In this document: piece after piece, positions 42,504-51,084 of the stretch
How positions within the stretch are numbered: position 1 is the first letter of the stretch
Layout of the letters: every line of letters begins with the position of its first letter
Assembly: GCA_040007095.1 (NCBI GenBank)
Contig: JBDTVS010000209.1
Location: 1-64,000, forward strand
Source of the DNA: JBDTVS01 sp040007095
GTDB lineage: Bacteria; Acidobacteriota; Vicinamibacteria; Vicinamibacterales; CAVVIG01
DNA: 64,000 nucleotides
Direction: 5' to 3'
Program-made: the position numbers and the translations under genes
Notes under the pieces: generated by a model
Told to the model about the DNA's origin: nothing
Database searches by the model: none
The model's input: the letters and a program-made list of their open reading frames with translations, nothing else

Positions 42504-42833
42504 TCAGGGGCTGACCTTCAACGTCACCGCGAAACGCTTTCGGACGGAGGTGTCGCCTTCCCAGTGGCGCCACAGCTTCAGTTTGATCGGCGTCGAGCCG
42601 GGAGCGGCCGGAACGAGACGCCAGGTCATCTCGCCGCCGCTTCCGACCGCCTCGGCCGAGTGGGTGTGGTCCCCTTCCTTCGCGCTGATCGCCGCGGTGT
42701 CGAGTTCCTCGAACGCCCACCGGAAGCCGGTGGTCGGATTCTCGGCTAACCGCAAGACAATCGTGTCGCCGACGTGGACGTCGATGTCCTTGCCGTTGTC
42801 GGCCTCGGTCAGTGTCGCTGCTGCTTGTGCCAT
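42504..42833 (-). CDS. Chagasin-type (I42) cysteine protease inhibitor
   Basis: Protein of 109 aa with an Ig-like fold whose three inhibitory loops match chagasin: NPTTGFRW (residues about 32-39), GSGGEMTWRL (about 63-72) and LWRHWE (about 86-91). These loops insert into the active-site cleft of papain-like proteases. There is no signal peptide, so it should be cytoplasmic. The gene lies 106 bp downstream of a papain-like protease gene on the same strand, so it most likely protects the cell from that enzyme. Confidence 0.88.
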   Translation of the reverse strand: MAQAAATLTEADNGKDIDVHVGDTIVLRLAENPTTGFRWAFEELDTAAISAKEGDHTHSAEAVGSGGEMTWRLVPAAPGSTPIKLKLWRHWEGDTSVRKRFAVTLKVSP

Positions 42834-42939
42834 GGTTTACGTCCCGGTCGATGTCTTCCACCGTCGATTCTCGCACTGACGCAGCGCAATCGTTCGACGG
42901 TGGCCGACGTCGCGTCGATGAACCGTCTCGCAGCGAGCC

Positions 42940-43749
42940 TTAGAGCGTGATGCCGTAGCTCTCGTTGAAAAACGCGCCGGTGATGTACGCCTCGGTCGCG
43001 TAGGCAAAGCCCTTGTCGCCCCAGCCCGTGCCCCAGCTGTTGCGCACGATAAACCGGCCGTCCTTCGTGTAGCCGACCAGGCACACGGCATGTCCGCCAC
43101 GCGTGGTGTTGGGTTGGAATGCATCCAACAGTCCCTTGGTGGCCGTGGCGTTGTCCCAGGTCGCGTCGACGTTGAGCCCGACCATGATCGGGCCGGTCGA
43201 CGCCAGCCAGGTGCGCCACTGGCTGAAGTTCTTCAGCAGGTTGAAGTAGGCCGAGCATTTGCGCTGAGCGGCCGTGGCGAAGTATTGGTCCTCATTGCCC
43301 AGGAACATCGTCGTGGTGATGTGGAACGGCAGCATGGTCTCCGGTACGACACCGTACTTGCGACAGATGTCCATGGCGGATTTGAGGGACGTGCCGGCCC
43401 CCTCGATAAACGTCTCGGGCCGCTGCGTGAACTCGTCGGTCTCCTTCGAGGCCATCCACGTACCCCGCGGCGAGACGCGCTCCTTTTGCCCCAGCTTGCC
43501 GGCGGTGACGAGGTGGTAGCGCATGACGCCGTCGGTGGAGGCCCAACCCACGCAGGACCCGGTGTTCTCTTGATCGCCGATCGTCCACCACGCCGCGCGT
43601 AGGTCCTTGCTGGGGGGAGGCGCGGCCACCGCGGTGAGCGCGGCGCTGCGCACTGCCGTCTCGTACTGCCAGTCGTTCTCGGTGTTCCGCGACGGAACCA
43701 GGTTGCAGATGCGCTGGGATTCTTTTGCCGACGCTTTTCTTTTGGCCAT
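42940..43749 (-). CDS. Papain-like (C1A) cysteine protease
   Basis: Protease of 269 aa. Catalytic residues are seen in DQENTGSCVGWAS (oxyanion Gln and nucleophile Cys, residues about 60-72), GGHAVCLVGYTKDG (His, about 219) and VRNSWGTGWGDKGFAY (Asn, about 238), the C1A order. No signal peptide or classical long propeptide is present; the first 50 residues include a basic stretch (AKRKASAKES) that might serve as a short regulatory segment. ATG 43749 has AGGAGG seven bases upstream. A chagasin-like inhibitor gene follows, which suggests a controlled intracellular or lysis-released protease. Confidence 0.9.
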   Translation of the reverse strand: MAKRKASAKESQRICNLVPSRNTENDWQYETAVRSAALTAVAAPPPSKDLRAAWWTIGDQENTGSCVGWASTDGVMRYHLVTAGKLGQKERVSPRGTWMASKETDEFTQRPETFIEGAGTSLKSAMDICRKYGVVPETMLPFHITTTMFLGNEDQYFATAAQRKCSAYFNLLKNFSQWRTWLASTGPIMVGLNVDATWDNATATKGLLDAFQPNTTRGGHAVCLVGYTKDGRFIVRNSWGTGWGDKGFAYATEAYITGAFFNESYGITL

Positions 43750-44233
43750 GATTGATCCTCCTGTGGCGATGTTGTGGCCCTTGATGGCCAGCGCCGCGAC
43801 TTTCCAGTGTTCACGCCATGGGCGCCCACCGGAGCCGGCAGCAGTGCGAGGCATCCTACACCACAACGCGGCCGGCGAACATCGTGGAGCGTGCCTTCGC
43901 CACCGAGAAGAAGCTCTCCGGATGGGTCAGTTTTCGACCGCGCGTTCAGGGACAACCACCGAGAGGCACCGAGATCAGCGAGAGAGTCCAAAGGTTTGGC
44001 TCGGTGCACTCGTTGCATTCGGTGTGCTCGGTGGTGATAGTGGCGGACTCTCACCGTCCTCGCCACGCGACGGTGATTCACAATCGCGGGTGTCGTCGTT
44101 CGAGGCGCGCGTGCCGATCGCGCTCTACCCGTCTGAGTGGCGGGATTCTCCGCGTTGGCGCATCCCGAATGGCTCGCCACGCTCCGGAAAATTGGTCAAC
44201 GCATCTCTGGCACGGGACACTAGCTGCTAAGCT
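43750..44233. other. Intergenic region with CACCGAG/CTCGGTG arrays
   Basis: No gene is supported. From about 43950 to 44037 it holds AACCACCGAGAGGCACCGAG, then GGCTCGGTGCACTCG and GTGTGCTCGGTGGTGAT, direct and inverted copies of the short repeat found elsewhere in the window. The divergent protease and aminotransferase genes flank it, so their promoters should lie here. Confidence 0.5.
43950..44037. repeat. AACCACCGAG/CTCGGTGGT array
   Basis: Largest copy of this degenerate repeat: two units in direct orientation at the left and three inverted units at the right, enclosing about 30 bp. The two halves could pair into a long imperfect hairpin. Confidence 0.65.
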
Positions 44234-44266
44234 ATGACTTTGATTATCGCAGCGTCGAGTACAGCC

Positions 44267-45589
44267 ATGCCAGACATCAAGAAGCTAGAGACCGCGGATC
44301 TCCGCGACTATTGTGAACAGGCTCGTGCGCAGCACGCTGCATTTCGCGCGTTGGGGCTCAACTTGAATCTGGGCCGCGGGAAACCTTCCAACGAACAGCT
44401 CGACTTGTCGAAGCGCCTGCTGGACCTGCCGGGCGAGACCGATTACCTCGCGGCCGATGGCAGCGACTGTCGCAACTACGGCGGCCTGCAGGGCTTGCCC
44501 GAGGCTCGGGCGCTCTTCACGGAGCTCGTCGGCGCGCCGATCGATCGGATCGTGGCGGCAGGCAGTTCCTCGCTCGCGCTGATGCACGACGCAATCGCCT
44601 GGGCGCTGCTGCACGGCGTTCCCGGTGGCAGCGGCCCCTGGTCGGCCGGCCCCGTCACGTTCCTCTGCCCGGTGCCCGGGTACGACCGGCACTTCACGAT
44701 CTGCGACGGGTTTGGGATCCGCATGGTGCCGGTGCGTCTTACCGGACACGGACCAGACATGGACGAAGTCGAACGTCTGGTCGCGAGCGACCCGACGATC
44801 AAGGGCATGTGGTGCATGCCGAAATACAGCAATCCGACCGGCGACATCTACTCGGACGAGACCGTCGATCGCCTGGCGGCAATGCGCGCGGCCGCGCCGG
44901 ATTTCCGATTGTTCTGGGACAATGCCTACGGGGCGCACCATCTCACGCCGACCCGTCATGCCATCGCGAACATGCTGGACGCGTGCGCGCGACACGGTCA
45001 TCCCGATCGAGCGCTTGTCTTCGCGTCAACATCGAAGATGACCTTTGCCAGCGCTGGCCTTGCCGTATTGGGCTCGTCGGCGGCCAACCTGCGATGGTGG
45101 CTCCAGCATCTGGAGCGACGCACGATCGGTCCCGACAAATTGAACCAGCTCCGTCACGTGCGCCTGCTTCGCGATCCGGCCGGAATCGACCGTCACATGG
45201 AAGCGCACACGCGCATTCTCGCGCCGAAGTTTCAGGAGGTTCAGAACACCTTCGCCGCCTTGTTGGGCGGGACGGGCGTGGCGACCTGGACTGAGCCCGC
45301 GGGCGGCTACTTCGTCAGTCTCGACGTGCTCGACGGTTGCGCCCGCCGCGTGATCGATCTTGCCAAGTCCGCCGGTATTGCGGTCGTACCCGCCGGCTCC
45401 ACGTTTCCCCGCGGCCACGATCCCGACGACCGCAACATCCGCATCGCGCCGTCGTACCCGATGCTCGACGAGGTCGCCCAGGCGGCGAAGGGTCTGGCGT
45501 TCTCGGTGCTGCTCGCCACCAGCGAGGCTCTGCTGAATCGGCGCGGCGTCGCCGACGCCGACCGGCCAACCGCAGCGGTGACGACGTAG
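44267..45589 (+). CDS. PLP-dependent aminotransferase (class I, type Ic aspartate aminotransferase-like)
   Basis: Fold-type I aminotransferase of 440 aa. The N-terminus GLNLNLGRGKPSNEQLDLS and ADGSDCRNYGGLQGLPEAR are typical of the type Ic / MocR-like aspartate aminotransferase group; the PLP Lys lies in FASTSKMTFASAGLA (about residue 250), with CMPKYSNPTGDIY and WDNAYGAHHL upstream holding the PLP-ring contacts. ATG 44267 starts at the homologous N-terminus; ATG 44234 would add 11 residues. It probably transfers amino groups between aspartate or alanine and 2-oxo acids. Stands alone as a transcription unit. Confidence 0.9.
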   Translation: MPDIKKLETADLRDYCEQARAQHAAFRALGLNLNLGRGKPSNEQLDLSKRLLDLPGETDYLAADGSDCRNYGGLQGLPEARALFTELVGAPIDRIVAAGSSSLALMHDAIAWALLHGVPGGSGPWSAGPVTFLCPVPGYDRHFTICDGFGIRMVPVRLTGHGPDMDEVERLVASDPTIKGMWCMPKYSNPTGDIYSDETVDRLAAMRAAAPDFRLFWDNAYGAHHLTPTRHAIANMLDACARHGHPDRALVFASTSKMTFASAGLAVLGSSAANLRWWLQHLERRTIGPDKLNQLRHVRLLRDPAGIDRHMEAHTRILAPKFQEVQNTFAALLGGTGVATWTEPAGGYFVSLDVLDGCARRVIDLAKSAGIAVVPAGSTFPRGHDPDDRNIRIAPSYPMLDEVAQAAKGLAFSVLLATSEALLNRRGVADADRPTAAVTT

Positions 45590-45746
45590 AGCGGTGTCGA
45601 CAACGCTGTCGCGGGCTGGTGCTGTGTATTCTGTGGTTCAAGAATTGGCGGCTGGGTGAGAGGAGCGCGACTACACGCTGGCGAAGATGCGCGATCAGGT
45701 GGCGACTGCAGATGCCCGGTTGGCCTGAACAGTTGCACAAACGTTC

Positions 45747-47405
45747 TCAGAACGATGGCCCATCCGCACTGACGGGGGCATCGTCCCGCCACGGCTTGCG
45801 GCAGGGCTGATGGTGCTGGAAGAGCGCGAGGTTCTCGGCCATGCGTTTCGAAACATCGACGCGTCCGGCTCGTTCCGCGATCGCCATGGCCTGCTGCTGC
45901 CACACGACGGCTTCATCGTAACGGCCCGTTTCGGCCATCGCCATCGCCATCGCTTCACCCAGGTCCGGGTTCGGCGGCTCCTGAGCCAGCTGGGCTTCCG
46001 CCATCGCCACCGCGCGGCTCCCGTCGCGGATCCGATTGTCGGGAGCGGCGGCCAGCAGGCGAATCAGTGCGTGCGCGATCGCCGGCCGGCCGGCGTAGCG
46101 GGCGAGGCTCTCCGACAATCGATCTCGAGCGTCCGCATAGCGGGTGAGGGAGACGAGCGCCATCGCGTAGCCGAGCGGTGCGTCGGCGAGACGAGGATCG
46201 AGCGTCGCCGCTTGTTCGTAATGAGGTAGCGAATCCCGAGCCCGCCCGCTGCGGCGCAAGGTCTCCGCCAACTGCAAACGCGCTTCGACATAGCTCGGGT
46301 TGGAGCGGACGGCGGCTTTGAACTGCTCGATCGCTTCGCCGTATCGACCGTTGGCTGCAATCAGCAGGCCCAGGGTGTAGTGCGTCGACGCAAAGTTCGG
46401 CCTTCGGCGCAGGACCTCCTGAAATTCTGCGGCCGCTGCTGGACCGTTGCCCGACAGCGCCAGCGCCATGCCCAGCCGGTGGCGCATCGATGGATCGTTT
46501 GGCGCGAGTTCGACGCCGCGGCGAAAGAGCGCGACTGCCGCCGGGAAGTCCCTCCTGTTCAGCGCCTCGACGCCGAGGTGTTCGTAGGCGAATTCGCTGT
46601 GCACGGCTCCCGCTAGCTCGTCGAGCAGCGGATCCGCCGGACTCACGTCCCGGTCGCCCTTCTGACGCAGTTGCGTATCAGCGTCTTCCAGGCGGTCCAG
46701 GCCCCGGTAGGCCATCGCGAGACGATAGTGGACGATGGAGGCCTGTGGCTCGAGTGAAATGGTCTGTTCGAAGTACGCCACCGCGCGACGGTAGTCCCGC
46801 CTCGCGAGGGCGGTTCGTCCCAGACCAAACACACCCGCCGCAGCCCGAGGTTGCAGCGACTGCGCCTTCATAAAAAGGGGCTCGGCCGCATCTGGGCGGC
46901 CCAGGTCGAGAAAGGCGTTGCCCAACCAGACGAGCGTCGCGCCATCGTCCGGCTTGATCTCGAGTGCGCGTTCGAAGGACGCAGCGGACTTCGTCGTCTC
47001 GCCTCGCAGCCGGTACAAGTGCGCGAGGAAGTACGGCCAGCGCGGCTGGTCCGGCGCCAGTGCCTGCGCGTCGAGCAGGTACGGTTCAGCCGCGTCGCGA
47101 TATTCGGCCGCCATGAGCAGCTTGCCCATCTCGCCGTACGCGGTCGCGAGGTCGGTCCCAGTCGTCGCCGGGTCGTTGATCTTGGCAGTCAGCGCCGCAT
47201 ACTGATCGCGCAGCTGCGCGGCGACGGTTGTTGCTGCGTCAGACAGATCCGGCAACGCCACGGGCTGCAACGCGCTTCGCGACACCGGCTGCCGGGTGGA
47301 TTGTTGGACCGCGACGTGAGCGGGCGGCGCCGGCTTCCCAGTGCAGCCGCACGTCAACGCCGCATACACACAACCCACGATGAGGCAGACGGCGCCTCGA
47401 CTCAT
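45747..47405 (-). CDS. TPR-repeat lipoprotein paired with CRTAC1 protein
   Basis: Protein of 552 aa with a lipoprotein-like signal (VYAALTCGCTGK, Cys at about residue 20) and about ten tetratricopeptide repeats, readable as repeated W-LG-Y-A-F-P patterns (for example PRWPYFLAHLYRLRGETTKS, GVFGLGRTALARRDYRRAVA, THYTLGLLIAANGRYGEAIE). TPR arrays bind other proteins. The start overlaps the stop of the CRTAC1 gene by 4 bp, so the two are co-translated and probably act together at the cell surface or periplasm. The partner or cargo is unknown. Confidence 0.88.
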   Translation of the reverse strand: MSRGAVCLIVGCVYAALTCGCTGKPAPPAHVAVQQSTRQPVSRSALQPVALPDLSDAATTVAAQLRDQYAALTAKINDPATTGTDLATAYGEMGKLLMAAEYRDAAEPYLLDAQALAPDQPRWPYFLAHLYRLRGETTKSAASFERALEIKPDDGATLVWLGNAFLDLGRPDAAEPLFMKAQSLQPRAAAGVFGLGRTALARRDYRRAVAYFEQTISLEPQASIVHYRLAMAYRGLDRLEDADTQLRQKGDRDVSPADPLLDELAGAVHSEFAYEHLGVEALNRRDFPAAVALFRRGVELAPNDPSMRHRLGMALALSGNGPAAAAEFQEVLRRRPNFASTHYTLGLLIAANGRYGEAIEQFKAAVRSNPSYVEARLQLAETLRRSGRARDSLPHYEQAATLDPRLADAPLGYAMALVSLTRYADARDRLSESLARYAGRPAIAHALIRLLAAAPDNRIRDGSRAVAMAEAQLAQEPPNPDLGEAMAMAMAETGRYDEAVVWQQQAMAIAERAGRVDVSKRMAENLALFQHHQPCRKPWRDDAPVSADGPSF

Positions 47406-49183
47406 CGGCTACCTTCGTGCAGTGTGGTGTACCGGTCGATGGCGACATTCGCAAACTCCTCGATTCGGCCGCTCGGCCAGATCACCTTGACCGTGGGCGC
47501 TTGCGCCGAGTGGCCGAGTCCCACCAGGACCCTGGGGTCGTTGGCCGATGCGTAGCTGCCGTCGGACCGCGCCCGGCGCCAAAGCGTCGAGCCATCCCTT
47601 CGAGCGATCCCGGCGCGAGCGCCGATCAGATCGCGGCCCGATCGGATCGACGGCCTGGCGGCTGGGCTCGCCAGGCGCAGTCCCACCCAGTGATTGTGGT
47701 TGCCGAGGTTGTTGATGAGCAGGCGCACCGGACCGGCGTCGTTCGCGACGATCACGTCCGTGTCGCCGTCATTGTCGAGATCGCCGAAGGCGGCGCCACG
47801 CCCCACCTCGGACCGCTGAAAAACCGCGCCGGCCTGGCCGGTGACGTCTTCGAAGCGCGCGTTCCCGAGACTGCGAAACAGCTGCTTCCGCTGCTGCAGC
47901 GAGAACAGCTCTTTGGGCCGCTGCGGATCTCGGCTGACGGTGCCGTTGACCGTCAGGAGGTCGAGCCAACCGTCGTTGTCGAAATCCAGCCAGCCGACGC
48001 CAAATCCCGTGTAGGGCAAGCTCGGCGCGCGGATTCCGGTGCGTGCGCTCTGTTCCTCGAAGACGCCGGCGCCGTTGTTCACGTAGACGTCGCTGCCCTG
48101 GCCGGTCAGGGTCGTGACGATGAGATCCTCGTCGCCATCGTTGTCGAAGTCGCCGGCGTCCACGCCCATGCTCGACTTGGCCTTGCCCTCGCCCCCGATT
48201 GCGGTCCCCGACAGCAGTCCCGTGTTCTTGAATGTCGCGTCGCGCTGGTTGATCCACAGCTGATTCGGCTGACCATCGTTGGCGACGTAGATGTCGATCC
48301 AGCCGTCGCCGTTGAAGTCGGCGGTCGAGACGCCAAGCGTCGGCCCGAAATCAGTCGCCATGCCGGCCGCCGCGGTGACGTCCGTGAAGCTGCCATCACG
48401 ATTGTTGTGATAGAGCGTGCTCGGCTGTGCACGATATACCTGAGGCGGACAGTAATTCGGCCCACCGGACTGCAGGAAGCACCGGATATTGGCGTCGACG
48501 CTGTAGTGCACGTAGTGACCGACGAACAGGTCCAGCCAGCCGTCGCGATCGAAGTCCAGGAAGGCGGCCGACACCGACCACGATGACGCCGCCGGAGCCT
48601 TTCCGAGTCCTTCGGAGACGTCCGCGAACGTGCCGTCGCAGTTGTTGCGAAGCAGTTGATTCGGTCCGAGATTGGTCAGGAACAGATCCGTGCAGCCGTC
48701 GTTGTTGAAGTCGCCGGTCGCGACGCCCATGCCGTAATCCCGGGCTTGAATACGGCTCGCTTCGGTCACGTCGGTGAATCGCAGCGTGCGCGTGCTGTCC
48801 GAGTGAACTTCCAGGTCGTTGCGATACAGGCGACCTTCGAGCGGCAGCGGACCCTGCGGGGGCAAAAGCGCCTGACTGGCGTGCTTGCCGGGCCCGAGCA
48901 TCTGACCCTGCACGAGAAACACATCGAGGTCGCCGTCGTTGTCGTAGTCCAGCAACGCCACCCCGGGCGCCATGATTTCCGAGTAGTAGAGCTCGCCAGA
49001 CATGCCGTTGAAGTGCGCGAAATTCAACCCGGCGTCTGCGGCATGATCCGTGAACCACTCCTCCTGGGCGTGGTGCTGTGGAGATACCGACGAGACTGCG
49101 GGCGGACCTGTGTCGCGGCGACTGTTTCGGCAGCCCGCGAGTGACACGAGGGCCAGCATCATGGCCCATGACTCGAGGCGCAT
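47402..49183 (-). CDS. CRTAC1-family protein (FG-GAP/VCBS propeller with ASPIC/UnbV domain)
   Basis: Exported lipoprotein-like protein of 593 aa (signal ALVSLAGCRNS, Cys about residue 18). Repeated calcium-binding blade motifs run through the body: LDYDNDGDLDVFL, GDFNNDGCTDLFL, LDFDRDGWLDLFV, ADFNGDGWIDIYV, GDFDNDGDEDLIV, LDFDNDGWLDLLT and GDLDNDGDTDVIV. The C-terminal ASPIC/UnbV domain follows (HWVGLRLASP...VKVIWPSGRIEEF). This is the layout of bacterial CRTAC1 proteins, common in Acidobacteriota, probably a cell-surface propeller. First gene of a two-gene unit with the TPR lipoprotein. Confidence 0.93.
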   Translation of the reverse strand: MRLESWAMMLALVSLAGCRNSRRDTGPPAVSSVSPQHHAQEEWFTDHAADAGLNFAHFNGMSGELYYSEIMAPGVALLDYDNDGDLDVFLVQGQMLGPGKHASQALLPPQGPLPLEGRLYRNDLEVHSDSTRTLRFTDVTEASRIQARDYGMGVATGDFNNDGCTDLFLTNLGPNQLLRNNCDGTFADVSEGLGKAPAASSWSVSAAFLDFDRDGWLDLFVGHYVHYSVDANIRCFLQSGGPNYCPPQVYRAQPSTLYHNNRDGSFTDVTAAAGMATDFGPTLGVSTADFNGDGWIDIYVANDGQPNQLWINQRDATFKNTGLLSGTAIGGEGKAKSSMGVDAGDFDNDGDEDLIVTTLTGQGSDVYVNNGAGVFEEQSARTGIRAPSLPYTGFGVGWLDFDNDGWLDLLTVNGTVSRDPQRPKELFSLQQRKQLFRSLGNARFEDVTGQAGAVFQRSEVGRGAAFGDLDNDGDTDVIVANDAGPVRLLINNLGNHNHWVGLRLASPAARPSIRSGRDLIGARAGIARRDGSTLWRRARSDGSYASANDPRVLVGLGHSAQAPTVKVIWPSGRIEEFANVAIDRYTTLHEGSR

Positions 49184-49548
49184 GCGGCGAGTCTAGCAGT
49201 CTGGCGGCTGCTGAAAAAGCGCGGCCCGAACTGAAAACTCAAGAGTCAGAACTTCGAAGGCCTGCGAGAGGATCACGTTCCCACCGGACCAGGCGAGGCT
49301 CGCACTGGACGGCTGGACGGCAGGTCGGGCCGGTGGGACAAGCGGGCAGCGGGGCAGGTCAGGCGATCAAGCACGACGGCCCAGGCGCAGATATGCAAGT
49401 GAGGCTTGTCAGACGGAACTTACAGGCAAGGGTCGTGAGGATGTAGCGGACGCCGAAGGGATTCTCTGTTCAAGAAGACTCCTTGGTGACCTTTGTGATC
49501 TTTGTGGTTCAAGATCCCTTCGCAACTCCATACTGCCGCCGCCGGTAT
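49184..49548. other. Intergenic region with G-rich tract and CTTTGTG repeat
   Basis: No gene is supported. Positions about 49309-49376 are G-rich (GGTGGGACAAGCGGGCAGCG and following), similar in composition and spacing to the minisatellite in uraD. Positions 49483-49511 hold TTGGTGACCTTTGTGATCTT followed by TGTGGTTCAAG, the inverse of the AACCACAAAG repeats. Confidence 0.5.
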
Positions 49549-50949
49549 ATGCTTCGCGTGGTGCTTCGTCCTCTTGTCGTCGTGGCTCTTGCGACCCTCG
49601 CGTTGTCCGCACAGACCCGCGGATCTGTCTCGGCGAACATGTCGTTTGCCGAGGCCAAGCCGATTCTGCAGGCGCTGCACGACAGGCTTCCGGCCGAGCT
49701 GAAGGGGCGGTCACCCGACATCCTCGAGTCCTTCTGGCCAAGTTGGGTCTGGCGTCGCGATGCGGAGATTCGCGCGCGGCTCCACCAGGGCGACGAAGAC
49801 TCGCTGGTGAATTTTCTGCTCTTCGGCACCACGTTCACCAAACAACCGCGGGCCCTGAATGACAGCGCGAAGCTCGGTGGCCGCGATCGGGCCGCCGAGA
49901 TTCTGCGCGGACGCATCAGCGACCTGGTCAGCGGCATCGCGTCACCGGGCGGCAACGAACGCCTGCAGTTCGCCCGCCGGCTCGTCGAGCGCCGGAAGAT
50001 CAAGCCGAACACCAGCGACGGGAAGGCGCAGGTTCGCCGCTACATCCTAGAGACGATGGGGCGCGTGGTGGGGGAAGTGGACGGCTACGTTCGTACACTG
50101 CAGTCGGCGAAGTCGCTCGCCGATCCCAACGCGGAGCTCGCCGCGCGGTCGAGGCTCTTTCGCGATCGCGGTCTGTCGTCCGACACGTCGCTCTTGCCCG
50201 ACTTTGCCGTCGAACGAGCGCTCGCCGAGCTGACCGCGACTGGAACGCTCGGCGTGGGAAGTGTGCGCCGCATTGCCGTGGTCGGCCCGGGCCTCGACTT
50301 CACCGACAAAGCCGAAGGCTACGATTTCTATCCGCCGCAGACGATCCAGCCGTTCTCGGTCATCGACTCGCTCGTGCGGCTGGGGCTCGCGACACTGCCT
50401 CAGCTTTCGCTGACCACGTTCGATCTCAGCCCCCGCATCAATCAGCACCTGGAGGCCGCACGCCGCCGCGCCCGCGCCGGTGGGTCGTACGTGTTGGAAT
50501 TGCCGCGAGACGCCAATGCGGGGTGGCATCCGGACTTGGTGACGTACTGGCGACAGCTCGGGGACCGGATCGGCGAGGAAACGAAGCCGCTGCCGGCGCC
50601 GGCTGGCGCCGCCACCGTGCAGGTGCGAGCCGTTCGCGTGCGTCCATCGATCGTGCTGACGATTGCCTCGGAGGATCTGAATATCGTACTGCAGCGCGAA
50701 CGGCTTCCGGACGTTCGGCGTTTCGATCTCGTTGTGGCGACCAATGTGTTTGTCTACTACGATGTCTTCGAACAGTCTCTGGCGCTCGCCAACGTCGCGG
50801 CGATGCTTCGGCCTGGCGGGATCCTGTTGTCGAACAACCTGTTGCCGGAAGCCCCGGCAAGCGGCATGAAGTCTGCGGGCGCGGCGACGGTGGCCTACAG
50901 CGACCGCCTGGACGATAGCGATCACATCGTTTGGTACGTGCGACAGTGA
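49549..50949 (+). CDS. Exported protein with SAM-methyltransferase-like domain
   Basis: Protein of 466 aa with a signal peptide (LVVVALATLALSAQ) and no other membrane segment. The N-terminal 200 residues are helical (AELKGRSPDILESFWPSWVW, FLLFGTTFTKQP). The rest resembles a class I methyltransferase fold: a first strand and loop RIAVVGPGLDFTD (about residues 243-255), then DLVVATNVFVYYD and MLRPGGILLSNN (about 399-437), the motif IV/V-like block. S-adenosylmethionine is not known in the periplasm, so either the signal is not cleaved for export or the domain has been reused. ATG 49549 gives a clean signal; the longer frame starts inside a repeat. Function unknown. Confidence 0.65.
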   Translation: MLRVVLRPLVVVALATLALSAQTRGSVSANMSFAEAKPILQALHDRLPAELKGRSPDILESFWPSWVWRRDAEIRARLHQGDEDSLVNFLLFGTTFTKQPRALNDSAKLGGRDRAAEILRGRISDLVSGIASPGGNERLQFARRLVERRKIKPNTSDGKAQVRRYILETMGRVVGEVDGYVRTLQSAKSLADPNAELAARSRLFRDRGLSSDTSLLPDFAVERALAELTATGTLGVGSVRRIAVVGPGLDFTDKAEGYDFYPPQTIQPFSVIDSLVRLGLATLPQLSLTTFDLSPRINQHLEAARRRARAGGSYVLELPRDANAGWHPDLVTYWRQLGDRIGEETKPLPAPAGAATVQVRAVRVRPSIVLTIASEDLNIVLQRERLPDVRRFDLVVATNVFVYYDVFEQSLALANVAAMLRPGGILLSNNLLPEAPASGMKSAGAATVAYSDRLDDSDHIVWYVRQ

Positions 50950-51025
50950 CGCACCAGCCCAAGAGCGCGGCAACGAGGGTACCGTGATGGCAGTCGGTCC
51001 CCTCAAACAGGCACGTGCCTTTTGG

Positions 51026-51057
51026 AACCACAAGGAACACGAAACACTCGTGTGGTC
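51026..51057. repeat. AACCACAAGG short repeat
   Basis: GGAACCACAAGGAACACGAA followed by CACTCGTGTGGT, a member of the AACCACAAAG repeat class just upstream of the ABC exporter gene. Confidence 0.5.
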
Positions 51058-51084
51058 ATCAGCCGTCGTCGAAAGGAGTCGCCG

